Shown here: one piece after another, positions 33,744-42,604 of the stretch
Numbering within the stretch: position 1 is the first letter of the stretch
Layout: the number at the start of each line of letters is the position of its first letter
NCBI GenBank assembly: GCA_025360015.1
Contig: JANYCZ010000059.1
Location: forward strand, 1-64,000
DNA from: Verrucomicrobiota bacterium
GTDB lineage: Bacteria; Verrucomicrobiota; Verrucomicrobiia; Verrucomicrobiales; Verrucomicrobiaceae
Length of the DNA: 64,000 nucleotides
Direction of reading: 5' to 3'
Translations under genes and position numbers: made by a program
Notes under the pieces: generated by a model
Told to the model about the DNA's origin: nothing
Databases searched by the model: none
What the model saw: only the letters and a program-made list of their open reading frames with translations

Positions 33744-34775
33744 TTACACCGTGCCGAAGATGGTCTTGCCGGTGCTGAGGAGGTCGTTGCAGGCTTCCTT
33801 CATGCGGTCGCAGAGGCCTTGCTCACCCTTCTTGAGGTAGGAGCGTGGGTCGTAGGTCTTCTTGTCGCCCACTTCACCGTCGATCTTGAGGACGCCGGCG
33901 TAGTTTTTGAACATGTGATCGACGATCGGGCGGGTGAAGGCATACTGGGTGTCGGTGTCGATGTTCATCTTCACCACGCCGTAGCCGAGGGTCTCGCGGA
34001 TTTCTTCGAGCAGGGAGCCGGAACCACCGTGGAAAACGAGGTCCATTTCGGACTTGGCACCGTGCTTGGCGGTGACGGCGGCCTGGCCATCGCGCAGGAT
34101 GGTGGGCTTGAGCTTCACAGCGCCGGGCTTGTAGCTGCCGTGGACGTTGCCAAAGGTAGCGGCGAACATGAAGCGGCCGATGCCACTGAGGGTCTCATAC
34201 ACTTCCAGCATGTCTTCAGGCGAGGTGTAAAGCTTGTCGGCGGCGACACCGCTGGTGTCGTGACCGTCTTCTTCACCACCGACGACGCCGGCTTCGACTT
34301 CGAGGATGATTTCGTGCTTCACGCACTCTTCGAGCAGTTCCTTGGAAAGGCGCATGTTCTCAGCCAGCGGCAGTTCCGAGGCGTCGAGCATGTGGCTCTG
34401 GAAAAGATTGTTCAGGCCGGCAGCGCGACGCTTGGCAGTTTCGGCGATGAGAGGCTTGAGGAAGCTGTCCACCTTCTTTGGCTGGCAGTGGTCGGTGTGC
34501 AGACCGACGAGGATGTTGTAGCGCTCAGCCAGACGATGGGTGGCTTCAGCGAGGACGATGGCACCAAAGGCCTGGTCCTTGAGGGAGGTGCCGGAGGCAA
34601 ACTCGCCGCCGCCCGTGGAAACCTGGATGATGCCGTCGGACTTGGACTCCGCGAAGGCCTTCAGCGCGCCATTGATGGTCGTGATGGAGGTGACGTTGAT
34701 CGCAGGATAGGCGTAACCACCCTTCTGGGCGGCATCAAGCATGGCACGGTATTGGGCGGGTGTGGCTACGGGCAT
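33744..34775 (-). CDS. fbaA: Class II fructose-bisphosphate aldolase
   Basis: Zinc-dependent aldolase of glycolysis and gluconeogenesis, 343 residues from MPVATPAQYRAML. Metal ligands are seen in GLHTDHCQP, FGNVHGSYKPG and LVFHGGSGS; the active-site loop EVEAGVVGGEEDGHD and the C-terminal YDPRSYLKKGE are typical of the FbaA (type A, about 340-360 residues) subgroup. The ORF track extends 63 codons further upstream through a region without family similarity. It is followed by its own strong terminator and so is probably expressed alone. Confidence 0.95.
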   Translation of the reverse strand: MPVATPAQYRAMLDAAQKGGYAYPAINVTSITTINGALKAFAESKSDGIIQVSTGGGEFASGTSLKDQAFGAIVLAEATHRLAERYNILVGLHTDHCQPKKVDSFLKPLIAETAKRRAAGLNNLFQSHMLDASELPLAENMRLSKELLEECVKHEIILEVEAGVVGGEEDGHDTSGVAADKLYTSPEDMLEVYETLSGIGRFMFAATFGNVHGSYKPGAVKLKPTILRDGQAAVTAKHGAKSEMDLVFHGGSGSLLEEIRETLGYGVVKMNIDTDTQYAFTRPIVDHMFKNYAGVLKIDGEVGDKKTYDPRSYLKKGEQGLCDRMKEACNDLLSTGKTIFGTV

Positions 34776-35033
34776 CTTTGTGGTGTGTGTTTGAGAGTGG
34801 AACGTCCCGAGGGAAGCAAGAAACGGGCCGGGTGCAAGAAGCGCTTCGTATTCAGCGTGCGTGAACAAAAGGCGGCACGGCATGTCTGCTCCTGTATGCC
34901 CCCGTTGGATGCGTGCGAATTCTGCGACCCCAAAAGCAGTCTCACCCTGCTGGTCTCCCCTCATTCTCCCCGCACTCGCTGGTTGACGCCCGACTATTAA
35001 GGTTCTTTAACTACAGCAACTCATCCACCCGCA

Positions 35034-35885
35034 ATGCCGCCCATGGAATCCTTTCTCTCGCCCGGCCTGCAGTATGGCCTCGAACACAGCACTCCCACCT
35101 GCTGGATCATCTGCGGCGTCCTCGCGCTGCTTTCCATCACCAGCTGGGCGGTGATCCTGAGCAAGCACTTCCTGCTCTCCCGCGTCCACAAGGCCAACCT
35201 GTCCTTTCTGCGGGAGTATCGCGAGAGCAACCACGCGCTGGAGCTGTATCAGCAGCGCGAGCCGCATGAGTTCTCCTCCTTCTACCACATCTACCACGCC
35301 GCCTGCCGTGAGATGTCGTGGTACCTCCTGGGTGAAGACGAGCCTGGCACCACGTTTGCGGCGCGGCTGCAGGGCGCGGGACGCATCACCCCCTCGCAAA
35401 TGAATGCGGTGCAGGTGGCCATGGAACGCAGCGTGGCAGAGGCGGCGCTGCGGCTGGAGGCCCGCATGAGCTGGGTGGCCACCGCCCTGAGCGGCGCGCC
35501 CTTTCTCGGTCTTCTGGGCACCGTATGGGGCATCCTGGACACCTTCAGCACCCTGACAACAGCGTCTGACACAGCAACACTCGCCACCCTGGCTCCTGGC
35601 ATCACCACCGCGCTGGTCACCACGGTGCTGGGCCTGGTGGTCGCCATCCCGAGCATGGTCGGCTACAATGCCCTCGTGAACCGCATTCGCGGCATGGTGG
35701 TCCGGCTGGACAACTTCGCCAGTGAGCTGAATGCAGGCTTTGACCGCACCTTTGTGGACCATCGCTTCAGCAACGAAGCCCTGCCCAGCATGAGCGCGCT
35801 CGGCAGCCCATCCATGCCCGCCTTTACCGGCACCAGCTCCTCCCCCCTGCCCACGTCAATGCATGCCATGCATGCCCGCGCATGA
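35034..35885 (+). CDS. tolQ: TolQ/ExbB-type proton channel protein
   Basis: Inner-membrane subunit of the proton-driven Tol motor, 283 residues. Membrane segments lie at about 22-42, and in the C-terminal MotA/TolQ/ExbB domain (LSGAPFLGLLGTVWGILDTF and ITTALVTTVLGLVVAIPSMVGYN). The conserved GLLGTVWG and TTVLGLVVAIP motifs line the proton path. An alternative start, MESFLSP, is three codons later. First gene of tolQ-tolR-tolA-tolB-pal; it overlaps tolR by four bases (ATGA), indicating coupled translation. Confidence 0.93.
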   Translation: MPPMESFLSPGLQYGLEHSTPTCWIICGVLALLSITSWAVILSKHFLLSRVHKANLSFLREYRESNHALELYQQREPHEFSSFYHIYHAACREMSWYLLGEDEPGTTFAARLQGAGRITPSQMNAVQVAMERSVAEAALRLEARMSWVATALSGAPFLGLLGTVWGILDTFSTLTTASDTATLATLAPGITTALVTTVLGLVVAIPSMVGYNALVNRIRGMVVRLDNFASELNAGFDRTFVDHRFSNEALPSMSALGSPSMPAFTGTSSSPLPTSMHAMHARA

Positions 35886-36310
35886 AACGCCACTCCAACA
35901 GGCATCAGCTCCGGCTCATCACTGAGATCAGCATCACCCCGCTGATGGATCTGGTGCTGGTGCTGCTGTTTGTCTTCCTGCTGGCCGCCCCGTTGCTCAA
36001 GGCGGACAAAGGCATGCTGACCCCGCCTGCGCCCACACCACCGCCCGCCCCCACCAGCGCTTCTGCTCCCACGGAAATGATGACGCTGCTGGTGAACAAC
36101 GACCAGTCCGTCACATTGAATGGAGCGATGATGGCGCGCGCGGACCTTCCCGTTTCTTTAAAGCAACTCGTGCAGCGCAAACCTGGCATCGGCATCGAAG
36201 TACGTATGCACCGTGACCTGCAGGTGCAGCAGCTGGTGGAAACCATGCAGATGCTGGAGCAGGCGGGCATCCAGAAGACCACCGTCACGACACATGCCGA
36301 CGAACCCTGA
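35882..36310 (+). CDS. tolR: TolR/ExbD-type motor subunit
   Basis: A 142-residue inner-membrane protein with one membrane helix. The family motif ITEISITPLMDLVLVLLFVFLL carries the conserved Asp that takes part in proton conduction. A Pro/Ala-rich spacer (TPPAPTPPPAPTSASAP) leads to a periplasmic ExbD domain (GIGIEVRMHRDLQVQQLVETMQMLEQAGI). Overlaps tolQ by four bases and directly abuts the next gene. Confidence 0.93.
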   Translation: MKRHSNRHQLRLITEISITPLMDLVLVLLFVFLLAAPLLKADKGMLTPPAPTPPPAPTSASAPTEMMTLLVNNDQSVTLNGAMMARADLPVSLKQLVQRKPGIGIEVRMHRDLQVQQLVETMQMLEQAGIQKTTVTTHADEP

Positions 36311-37192
36311 TTGAAAACGAACCGTAAACGCCCTACGACGCTGGAGCCGATTTCAGCAGCGGTGATTGTCATCGTCTCGCTGCATCTCGGTGCCGTGTTG
36401 GGTGTCTGGGGCTGGTGGCAGAATACCCGCAGCGCCCAGCGGGATGCCAGGGCCTCAAAGCTGACCTGGATGAACCCGGGTGATTTCAAAACTCAGGTAC
36501 CACTGACCTCCACCGTGCCACGGGCCGTCAAAGTGGCTTCAGCAGCCAAGGCGGCCCACAAGGCCCCACCCGCAGCACCACCACCCAAACCGCCTGCGGA
36601 TCCCCCGGTGCAAAAAGCCACGCTCATCGCCGCCCCGCCCCAGCAGCATGTGATGGAGCCCGTGCCAAACCCTACCGGCACCCCCTTGTTTGCAGGCACC
36701 GCCGTGCCACCGGCCAAACCTTCTGCCAATCGCAGCATCACTCTGCGCCGGGCTCCGGAAAAGCGTGCTGGAACCACGATGTTCGGCGCTCCCGCGCCAC
36801 CGATGACCAGCCCGACGCTGATGGACATCGCCCGTCTCAACACCCTTCGCCCTTCGGCGATCCCGCCACCCGGCAGCGCCCCTGACACTCCGGTGGACGA
36901 AGCGGATCTGGATGCCGTCGATGAATCGGTCAATGCGGCATTTCTCGCCAGCTGGACCGCCCCGCCCATCGAAAGCGTGCCCGATGGCCAGCGCGAAGGG
37001 CGGCTGAACATCTCCATCGGCAAGGACGGCAGCATCTTGAAGGCGCAGATGAGCAAGTTTTCCGGCTCGCACGTCCTGGACCAGTCCATCCTCGAAGCCG
37101 CCGCCAAAGTGAAAAAAATTTCCACGACACTGCCTTCTAATTACTCCAAAGACAGCTACGATCTGGAAATGAATTTCCTCCTGCTGCCCTGA
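36311..37192 (+). CDS. tolA: TolA/TonB-like energy-transducing protein
   Basis: A 293-residue protein in the TolA position. It begins with a TTG codon immediately after the tolR stop; N-terminal membrane anchor (ISAAVIVIVSLHLGAVLGVW); a long Pro/Ala/Lys-rich periplasmic spacer (AAHKAPPAAPPPKPPADPP); and a C-terminal TonB/TolA-like domain (REGRLNISIGKDGSILKAQMSKFSGSHVLDQSILEA). The spacer would span the periplasm so the C-terminal domain can meet TolB/Pal or an outer-membrane partner. Assignment as TolA rather than TonB rests on the neighbours. Confidence 0.85.
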   Translation: MKTNRKRPTTLEPISAAVIVIVSLHLGAVLGVWGWWQNTRSAQRDARASKLTWMNPGDFKTQVPLTSTVPRAVKVASAAKAAHKAPPAAPPPKPPADPPVQKATLIAAPPQQHVMEPVPNPTGTPLFAGTAVPPAKPSANRSITLRRAPEKRAGTTMFGAPAPPMTSPTLMDIARLNTLRPSAIPPPGSAPDTPVDEADLDAVDESVNAAFLASWTAPPIESVPDGQREGRLNISIGKDGSILKAQMSKFSGSHVLDQSILEAAAKVKKISTTLPSNYSKDSYDLEMNFLLLP

Positions 37193-37201
37193 CCCTTCCG
37201 C

Positions 37202-38419
37202 ATGAACGTCCGCACCCTGCTTCTTGTTCTCACCCTTGCCATCTGCCACGGCACGCGGACGGAGGCTGGTGTCCTGGACAGTCTGCGCGGCTGGGTCGGC
37301 CTCGGCGGCAAAAACAGAACCGAGGAAGCAAAGAAAACCATGCCGCGCATCCGCGTGGGGGCCTTCACCGGTGGCACGGGCTCCAGCGCCCAGCAGACCC
37401 TGCGGAAGGAACTGCTCGACTCCCGCGAGTTCTTCGTTGCCAGCGCCGAGGAGAAAGTCGATTACACTGTGGAAGGCACATCCGTGGGCGGGCGTGTCAC
37501 CGGCAGGCTGCGCGACACCAAAGGGAAGGAACTCTTTCAGCGCAGCTATGCCGCGCCGGGGCTGGATGAAAACCTCAAGGCCCTCACCGACGATGTCATC
37601 TACACCATCACAGGCCGGCCCGGCCTCGCCACCAGCCGCATCGTCTTTGTCAGTGATGTGACCGGCAAGCGCCAGATTTACGTCTGCGATTCCGAAGGCG
37701 GAGAGGTACATCAGGTCACGCATGACAAAAATGGCGCGGTGGCTCCATCCCTCTCCCCGGATTCCTCCATGATCGCCTTCACCAGCTATCGCAGCGGCTT
37801 CCCCATCATTCGTCTGCTGGATCTGAATGTGGGCTGGGAGCGCGGCGTGACCGACACTCCCGGCAGCAGCTTTGGCTCGGCCTTCTCACCCGATGGCACG
37901 CACCTCGCTGCCGTGATGAGCTTTATCGGCAATCCCGAAATTTTCGTCAGCGATCTCAACACCAACACCGCCGCGTGTGTGAGCGATTCCGTCGGCGCGC
38001 CCTCCAGCCCCTCCTGGCATCCGAACGGTCGCGAGCTGGTCTTTTCCAGTGACGATGGCGACGGCCCGAAGCTGTACATTGTGGAAGTGCCGCAGAAAGA
38101 AGGCGGCTCTTCGCGCCTGTTTCGCTGGCGCACCGGCTATCACTTTTGCACCGATCCCGAATGGTCGCCCGATGGCCATCACATCGCCTTCACCACTCGC
38201 ACCAATGGTGAATGGACCGTCGCCGTGAAGCCCTACCCCAACGGCGGCGTGCGCGTCGTGCAAACAGGTGGTGCGGAGCATCCATCCTGGAGTCCCAACG
38301 GGCATTTCATCACCTATGTGCAGCACGGGGAGCTCTTTGTGCATGATCTCCGCAGCGGCAACCGTCGTGCCATCGTGCGCGGCTATGGCCGCATCACCGA
38401 ACCCCGCTGGATGCGCTGA
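37202..38419 (+). CDS. tolB: TolB-like periplasmic beta-propeller
   Basis: A 405-residue periplasmic protein: signal peptide (MNVRTLLLVLTLAICHGTRTEA), an N-terminal TolB alpha/beta domain (TVEGTSVGGRVTGRLRDTKG), and a WD40-like/PD40 six-bladed propeller with repeated SPDxxxIAFTS and SPDGTHLA, WSPDGHHIAF, WSPNGHFITYV motifs. It would interact with Pal and TolA in the Tol-Pal envelope system. Nine bases separate it from tolA. Confidence 0.92.
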   Translation: MNVRTLLLVLTLAICHGTRTEAGVLDSLRGWVGLGGKNRTEEAKKTMPRIRVGAFTGGTGSSAQQTLRKELLDSREFFVASAEEKVDYTVEGTSVGGRVTGRLRDTKGKELFQRSYAAPGLDENLKALTDDVIYTITGRPGLATSRIVFVSDVTGKRQIYVCDSEGGEVHQVTHDKNGAVAPSLSPDSSMIAFTSYRSGFPIIRLLDLNVGWERGVTDTPGSSFGSAFSPDGTHLAAVMSFIGNPEIFVSDLNTNTAACVSDSVGAPSSPSWHPNGRELVFSSDDGDGPKLYIVEVPQKEGGSSRLFRWRTGYHFCTDPEWSPDGHHIAFTTRTNGEWTVAVKPYPNGGVRVVQTGGAEHPSWSPNGHFITYVQHGELFVHDLRSGNRRAIVRGYGRITEPRWMR

Positions 38420-38422
38420 GCC

Positions 38423-38902
38423 ATGATGAACGCCGCCATTCGCTCCTGCCTCCCTGCACTCAGCCTCCTACTGGCCTCCTGCAGCAGCATGTCCATGCCA
38501 TCTTTCCTGCGCAGCCCTGCGTCTGAAGCCGTTGTCTTCGCGCTCGGTCCTCGGGAGGGCTACACCTCCCCGCTGAATGGCAGCCTCAAGCCAGCGTGTC
38601 CCGCACTGGTGTTCGACCGCGCTGACTTCAAGCTCACCGAAACGCATCAGCAAACGCTGCACAGCCTCGCGCAGGAGATGAGCAAGAATAAAAAAGCCCG
38701 CCTGCTGGTCGCGGGTTACGCACCGCCGAACCTGCCCCAGGATCATGCCCGCTCCATCTCTGAACGTCGTGCGCTGGCCGTGCGGCAGCGTCTGATCGAA
38801 CTCGGACTGGAAGCCGCGAATATCCAGACCGTTGGTTTTGGCAATGACTTCTCCCCCACCGGTCCATCCTCGGATGTGGTGGTCGTTTATAGGCAGAACT
38901 GA
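38423..38902 (+). CDS. pal: Pal-like OmpA-domain lipoprotein
   Basis: A 159-residue lipoprotein with lipobox LLASC (ALSLLLASCSSM), then an OmpA-like C-terminal domain: ALVFDRADFKLTETHQQTLHSLAQEM, LLVAGYAPPN, SISERRALAVRQRLIELGLEAANIQTVGFG, which corresponds to the peptidoglycan-binding region of Pal. It closes the tol operon three bases after tolB. The usual GHTDxxG segment reads VAGYAPPNLPQD, so one of the canonical peptidoglycan-contact residues is altered; binding should not be taken for granted. An alternative start is one codon later. Confidence 0.87.
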   Translation: MMNAAIRSCLPALSLLLASCSSMSMPSFLRSPASEAVVFALGPREGYTSPLNGSLKPACPALVFDRADFKLTETHQQTLHSLAQEMSKNKKARLLVAGYAPPNLPQDHARSISERRALAVRQRLIELGLEAANIQTVGFGNDFSPTGPSSDVVVVYRQN

Positions 38903-38993
38903 AGCCCCACGTCGGCCGCCGGGAGGGGTGCAAACAGCGGCGCTGTCTGGTCGCAAGATCACGGCATTACGCCCGTTCATTCTGCCCCCAATC

Positions 38994-41726
38994 ATGCTCA
39001 ACCGTCCAAACCTCCTCCTCGTCGTTCTCGCCTTGGCCGCGCCGTTTGCCTTCATGTCCGCGAGCCCGGACACTCCCGCCAAGGCCAAAAAGGACAAAGG
39101 CCCCTTCGTCGCGGGAAAACCCGCCTTCACCCCGGACGCAGCCACTCAGCCCTTCGATCCCGCAGCGGTAAAGCCGGATCATCTCGACCCCAGTGCGTTC
39201 AAAGTGCCCGAGGGGCTTGAAATCACCGTGTGGGCCACTTCCCCGCAGCTCTTCAATCCGGCGAACATGGACATCGACCACGCGGGCCGCGTCTGGATCA
39301 CGGAAGGGGTGAACTACCGCCGCCACTCCGGCCGCAGCCGTGAGGGCGACTGCGTGCGCGTGCTGCAGGATACCGATGGCGACGGCACCTGTGACAGCAG
39401 CCACGTCTTCGTGCGTGAAAAGGAGCTCGAATGCCCGCTGGGGGTCGCGGTTTTCGACAACGTCATCTTCGTCTCCAACACGCCGAACATCATCAAGTAC
39501 ACCGATGTGAACCGCGATCTGAAATTTGATCCCGCCATCGACAAGCGCGAGGTCTTCCTCACCGGTTTTGAGCAGCCGCAGCATGACCACAGCTTGCACA
39601 GCGTCTATGCCGGGCCCGACGGCCGCCTCTATTTCAGCAATGGCAACTGCGGTGCGGAATTCAGCGACAAAAGCGGCAAAACCTTCCGCATTGGCAGCGC
39701 GTACCTGAACAACCCCTATGCCGGTGCCAAAAGCGACGACGGCCATGTCTATGTCGGTGGCTTCACCGCCAGCATCGATGCCGACGGCCGCAACGCACGC
39801 GTCCTCGGCTTCAACTACCGCAACAGCTTTGAAGGCGTTCGCACCAGCTACGGGGACATGTTTCTCAATGACAACGACGATCCGCCCGCGTGCCGCGTAA
39901 GCCACCTCATCGAAGGAGGGAGCTTCGGCTTCTTCTCCCGCGATGGCAAACGTCAGTGGCGCGCGGACAAACGTCCCGGCCAGAGCATTCCCACCGCCGA
40001 GTGGCGGCAGGAAGATCCCGGCAGCATCCCCGCTGGAGACGTCTATGGCGGCGGGGCGCCTACCGGTATGTGCTTCTATGAAAACGGCGCGCTCGGTGAG
40101 AAATGGAAGGGCCTGCTGCTGAGCTGTGAAACGGGACGCAATGTCGTCTTTGGCTACCTGCCGACACCTGAGGGCGCAGGCTTCAAGCTGGAACGCTTCG
40201 ACTTCTGCACCACCAACACTACGGGTGTATTTAAAGGCAGCGACTTCGTGGGGGGAGCCAACAACCTGTCCAATGAACGGCACACGCTTTTCCGTCCTTC
40301 GGATGTGTGCGTGGGGCCCGATGGTGCAATCTATGTCAGCGACTGGTTCGATAAACGCACGGGAGGGCATCAGGACACGGATGAAACCTGCAGCGGGACG
40401 ATCTACCGCATCGCGCCGAAGGGCTTCAAGCCCAAGGTGCCTGCGCTTGATCTCAGCACGGTTGCAGGCCAGCTCACCGCGTTGCAATCTCCTGCAACGA
40501 ATGTGCGTCAGGTGGGCTTCACACGGCTGAAGGCAGCAGGCGATGTCATCATGCCTGAAGTGCTCAAGCTGCGTGAGAATGCCGATCCCTACATTGCCGC
40601 GCGTGCGGTCTGGCTGCTGGCGCAGCTTGGTGATCCGGGGCTGATCTCGGCACGCATTTGGCTGGAATCTGAGGACACCACGAAGCGCCTGGTGGCACTG
40701 CGTGCCATCCGTGCGGCGACGAATGAGGGCATCGACATTTTCAGCAATCTGACCACGGACCTTTCGCCCATGGTTCGGAGCGAGGTCGCGGTGGCGCTGC
40801 GGGATGTGCCGGCGGCGCAAAGCGTGGCACTGCTGTGCAAACTATCGCACCACATTGACGGTGGAGACCGTTCATTGCTTGAAGCCTGGGGCATCGGTTG
40901 TGAGGGCAAGGAGGAGGCGGTCTGGGCCGCGCTGAAGCCGGTGGGGGCCTGGAGCGATGATTTTGCCCATATCACCTGGCGTCTGCATCCTGTTGCGGCT
41001 GTGTCGGATTTGGCAAAACGTGCGGCTGATGACAAGCTCACCGTGGAGCAGCGCAAGCTCGCCTTGGACACTCTGGCCTTCATCCCGGAAGCCGGAGCGG
41101 CCCAGGCGGTGCTGGAACTGGCCAAGGACAAAGAGTCCCCCATTCATGAGGATGTCATGTGGTGGCTCATCAAGCGCAGCACGGATGACTGGTCCGCGTT
41201 TGGCATCGCGGAGGAGTTGAAGAAGGCTGGCATCTTCGATCCTCAAAGCGCCAAGCTCATCACCATCATCACGCCTGCGCCGATCCCGAGCACGGTGAAG
41301 CTCGAAGAGGTTCTCAAACTTCAGGGCAACGCCAAAAACGGCGCGCAGCTGGTCACCCGCTGCGTCATGTGCCACCAGATCAATGGGCAGGGCGTTGAGT
41401 TTGGGCCGAACCTGGAGGGCTGGGGCCGGAGCCAGCCGGGTGACATCATCGCGCAGGCGCTCATTGATCCGAGCAAGGACATCGCGCATGGCTATGATGG
41501 CCAGGAAATCATCACCAAGGACGGCGTCACGATCCACGGCATGCTCCTCACGGAGGGCGACATCATGATCATGCGCAGCATGGGCGGCCAGAATCAATAC
41601 GTGGCACGCTCCCGCATCAAAAGCCGGAGGAAACTCGACCACAGCATGATGCTCAACGCCACGCAGCTCGGGCTGAGCGCGCAGGACGTGGCTGACATCG
41701 TGGCTTATTTGCGTACCGGGAAATAA
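38994..41726 (+). CDS. Dehydrogenase-type propeller with C-terminal haem c
   Basis: Secreted protein of 910 residues of the Pirellula/Verrucomicrobium membrane-bound dehydrogenase type (TIGR02604 with TIGR02603). Signal peptide MLNRPNLLLVVLALAAPFAFMSA; beta-propeller from about 65 (EGLEITVWATSPQLFNPANMDID, WITEGVNYRRHSGRSREGD, LQDTDGDGTCD); HEAT-like helical repeats from about 490 to 740; and a C-terminal cytochrome c domain with CVMCH at 790-794 and the family's GPNLEGWGR and QEIITKDGVTIHGML segments. The ORF track start is 54 codons upstream, inside pal. Compare the azurin-fused relative at 16309. Substrate unknown, likely a sugar or alcohol. Confidence 0.92.
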   Translation: MLNRPNLLLVVLALAAPFAFMSASPDTPAKAKKDKGPFVAGKPAFTPDAATQPFDPAAVKPDHLDPSAFKVPEGLEITVWATSPQLFNPANMDIDHAGRVWITEGVNYRRHSGRSREGDCVRVLQDTDGDGTCDSSHVFVREKELECPLGVAVFDNVIFVSNTPNIIKYTDVNRDLKFDPAIDKREVFLTGFEQPQHDHSLHSVYAGPDGRLYFSNGNCGAEFSDKSGKTFRIGSAYLNNPYAGAKSDDGHVYVGGFTASIDADGRNARVLGFNYRNSFEGVRTSYGDMFLNDNDDPPACRVSHLIEGGSFGFFSRDGKRQWRADKRPGQSIPTAEWRQEDPGSIPAGDVYGGGAPTGMCFYENGALGEKWKGLLLSCETGRNVVFGYLPTPEGAGFKLERFDFCTTNTTGVFKGSDFVGGANNLSNERHTLFRPSDVCVGPDGAIYVSDWFDKRTGGHQDTDETCSGTIYRIAPKGFKPKVPALDLSTVAGQLTALQSPATNVRQVGFTRLKAAGDVIMPEVLKLRENADPYIAARAVWLLAQLGDPGLISARIWLESEDTTKRLVALRAIRAATNEGIDIFSNLTTDLSPMVRSEVAVALRDVPAAQSVALLCKLSHHIDGGDRSLLEAWGIGCEGKEEAVWAALKPVGAWSDDFAHITWRLHPVAAVSDLAKRAADDKLTVEQRKLALDTLAFIPEAGAAQAVLELAKDKESPIHEDVMWWLIKRSTDDWSAFGIAEELKKAGIFDPQSAKLITIITPAPIPSTVKLEEVLKLQGNAKNGAQLVTRCVMCHQINGQGVEFGPNLEGWGRSQPGDIIAQALIDPSKDIAHGYDGQEIITKDGVTIHGMLLTEGDIMIMRSMGGQNQYVARSRIKSRRKLDHSMMLNATQLGLSAQDVADIVAYLRTGK

Positions 41727-41733
41727 TCGACAA
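41690..41733 (+). repeat. Direct repeat, original copy (end of cytochrome gene)
   Basis: These 44 bases hold the last codons of the haem-domain gene (ADIVAYLRTGK and stop) and a few bases beyond. They recur at 42492-42535 with 41 of 44 bases identical, in front of the second lipoprotein gene. See that entry for the interpretation as a tandem duplication. Confidence 0.95.
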
Positions 41734-41797
41734 GCGGCGGAAGAGAGTCCTTCACCAAAGGCTTGCCCGGAGAGACATGCCCCTTTAAATCCGTGAC

Positions 41798-42451
41798 ATG
41801 AACTTTTTTCGCCTCAGCATTCCCGCCGCTGTTTTAAGTCTTGGCGGTTGCAGCTTTTCCACCGCTCCGGAACCACCCGAGTTCAAGCTGTCAGCCGAGG
41901 CTTTGAACCAGCAATATGCCGCCAGGAGGGAGACCGAGGCCGGCCGTCTCTATGCTGGAGAGATTGCAACGGCACGAGATGATGAAGGGCGCAGAACTTA
42001 TCGTGCCACAGGTGGCGCGCTCTATGTGATCGACTCGGTGCCGCCCATTCAGGTGATGGCTCCCGAAATCACCATCACTCCCGACTTCTCTGAAACCCTT
42101 GGCAAAGCCACGGTGAAAAAGGACGACCGTCTTTACATCGCGCATGGAACCACGAAATTCCGCGTGGAGGGGACCACCCTCAAACCGGATGGCGCACACC
42201 TCATACGCCGGATCGCCGTTGAGAAAGTTCCGTTAAAAAATTCCGCAGCGGCGGAAGCCGGGGCGGCCGCAACCAGCACCACCGGGGCAGAACCGGCAGC
42301 GCCGCCTCCGCCCAAACCGGTCAATCGGAAAGCTGTTTCCGAGCCCAAGGCAAGGAAGAGCAGCCCGCCCCGTGCGGACAAGCCCAAGGAAGCGCCTGCG
42401 GTGGACCGCCCGCGCCTGCTCAATTTGATGCGAGAACCCACGGAACGCTGA
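41798..42451 (+). CDS. Lipoprotein, first copy of a tandem pair
   Basis: A 217-residue lipoprotein with lipobox LGGC (AVLSLGGCSFSTAPEPPEF). A compact N-terminal domain (LYAGEIATARDDEGRRTYRATGGALYVID ... ITPDFSETLGKATVKKDDRLYIA ... FRVEGTTLKPDGAHLIRRI) is followed by a Pro/Lys/Ala-rich tail ending VDRPRLLNLMREPTER. No domain family is recognised. It is clearly paralogous to the next gene: same lipobox region STAPEPPEFKLS and the same C-terminal end. The tail could reach through or bind the peptidoglycan. Confidence 0.8.
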   Translation: MNFFRLSIPAAVLSLGGCSFSTAPEPPEFKLSAEALNQQYAARRETEAGRLYAGEIATARDDEGRRTYRATGGALYVIDSVPPIQVMAPEITITPDFSETLGKATVKKDDRLYIAHGTTKFRVEGTTLKPDGAHLIRRIAVEKVPLKNSAAAEAGAAATSTTGAEPAAPPPPKPVNRKAVSEPKARKSSPPRADKPKEAPAVDRPRLLNLMREPTER

Positions 42452-42491
42452 TTTTCAAGATGATGGGCGGAAGGGTGCCATGAGCCGATGA

Positions 42492-42535
42492 GGCTGACAT
42501 CGCGGCTTATTTGCGTACCGGCAAATAATCGGCAA
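42492..42535 (+). repeat. Direct repeat, duplicated 3' end of the cytochrome gene
   Basis: This segment differs from 41690-41733 at only three of 44 positions and still spells ADIAAYLRTGK-stop in one frame, although no cytochrome gene is here. It shows that a unit of about 800 bases, running from the end of the cytochrome gene through the lipoprotein gene, was duplicated in tandem. Confidence 0.9.
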
Positions 42536-42604
42536 ACATCCGATCCGTCGGTCCTGTCACATTCGCTCAATGCAGTGCCGATGACAAAGCTCCAACCTCC
42601 CTCC

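Noticed and set aside
38967-40820. 617-aa minus-strand ORF opposite the haem-propeller gene
   Set aside because: Antisense shadow of a gene with a signal peptide and CxxCH motif.
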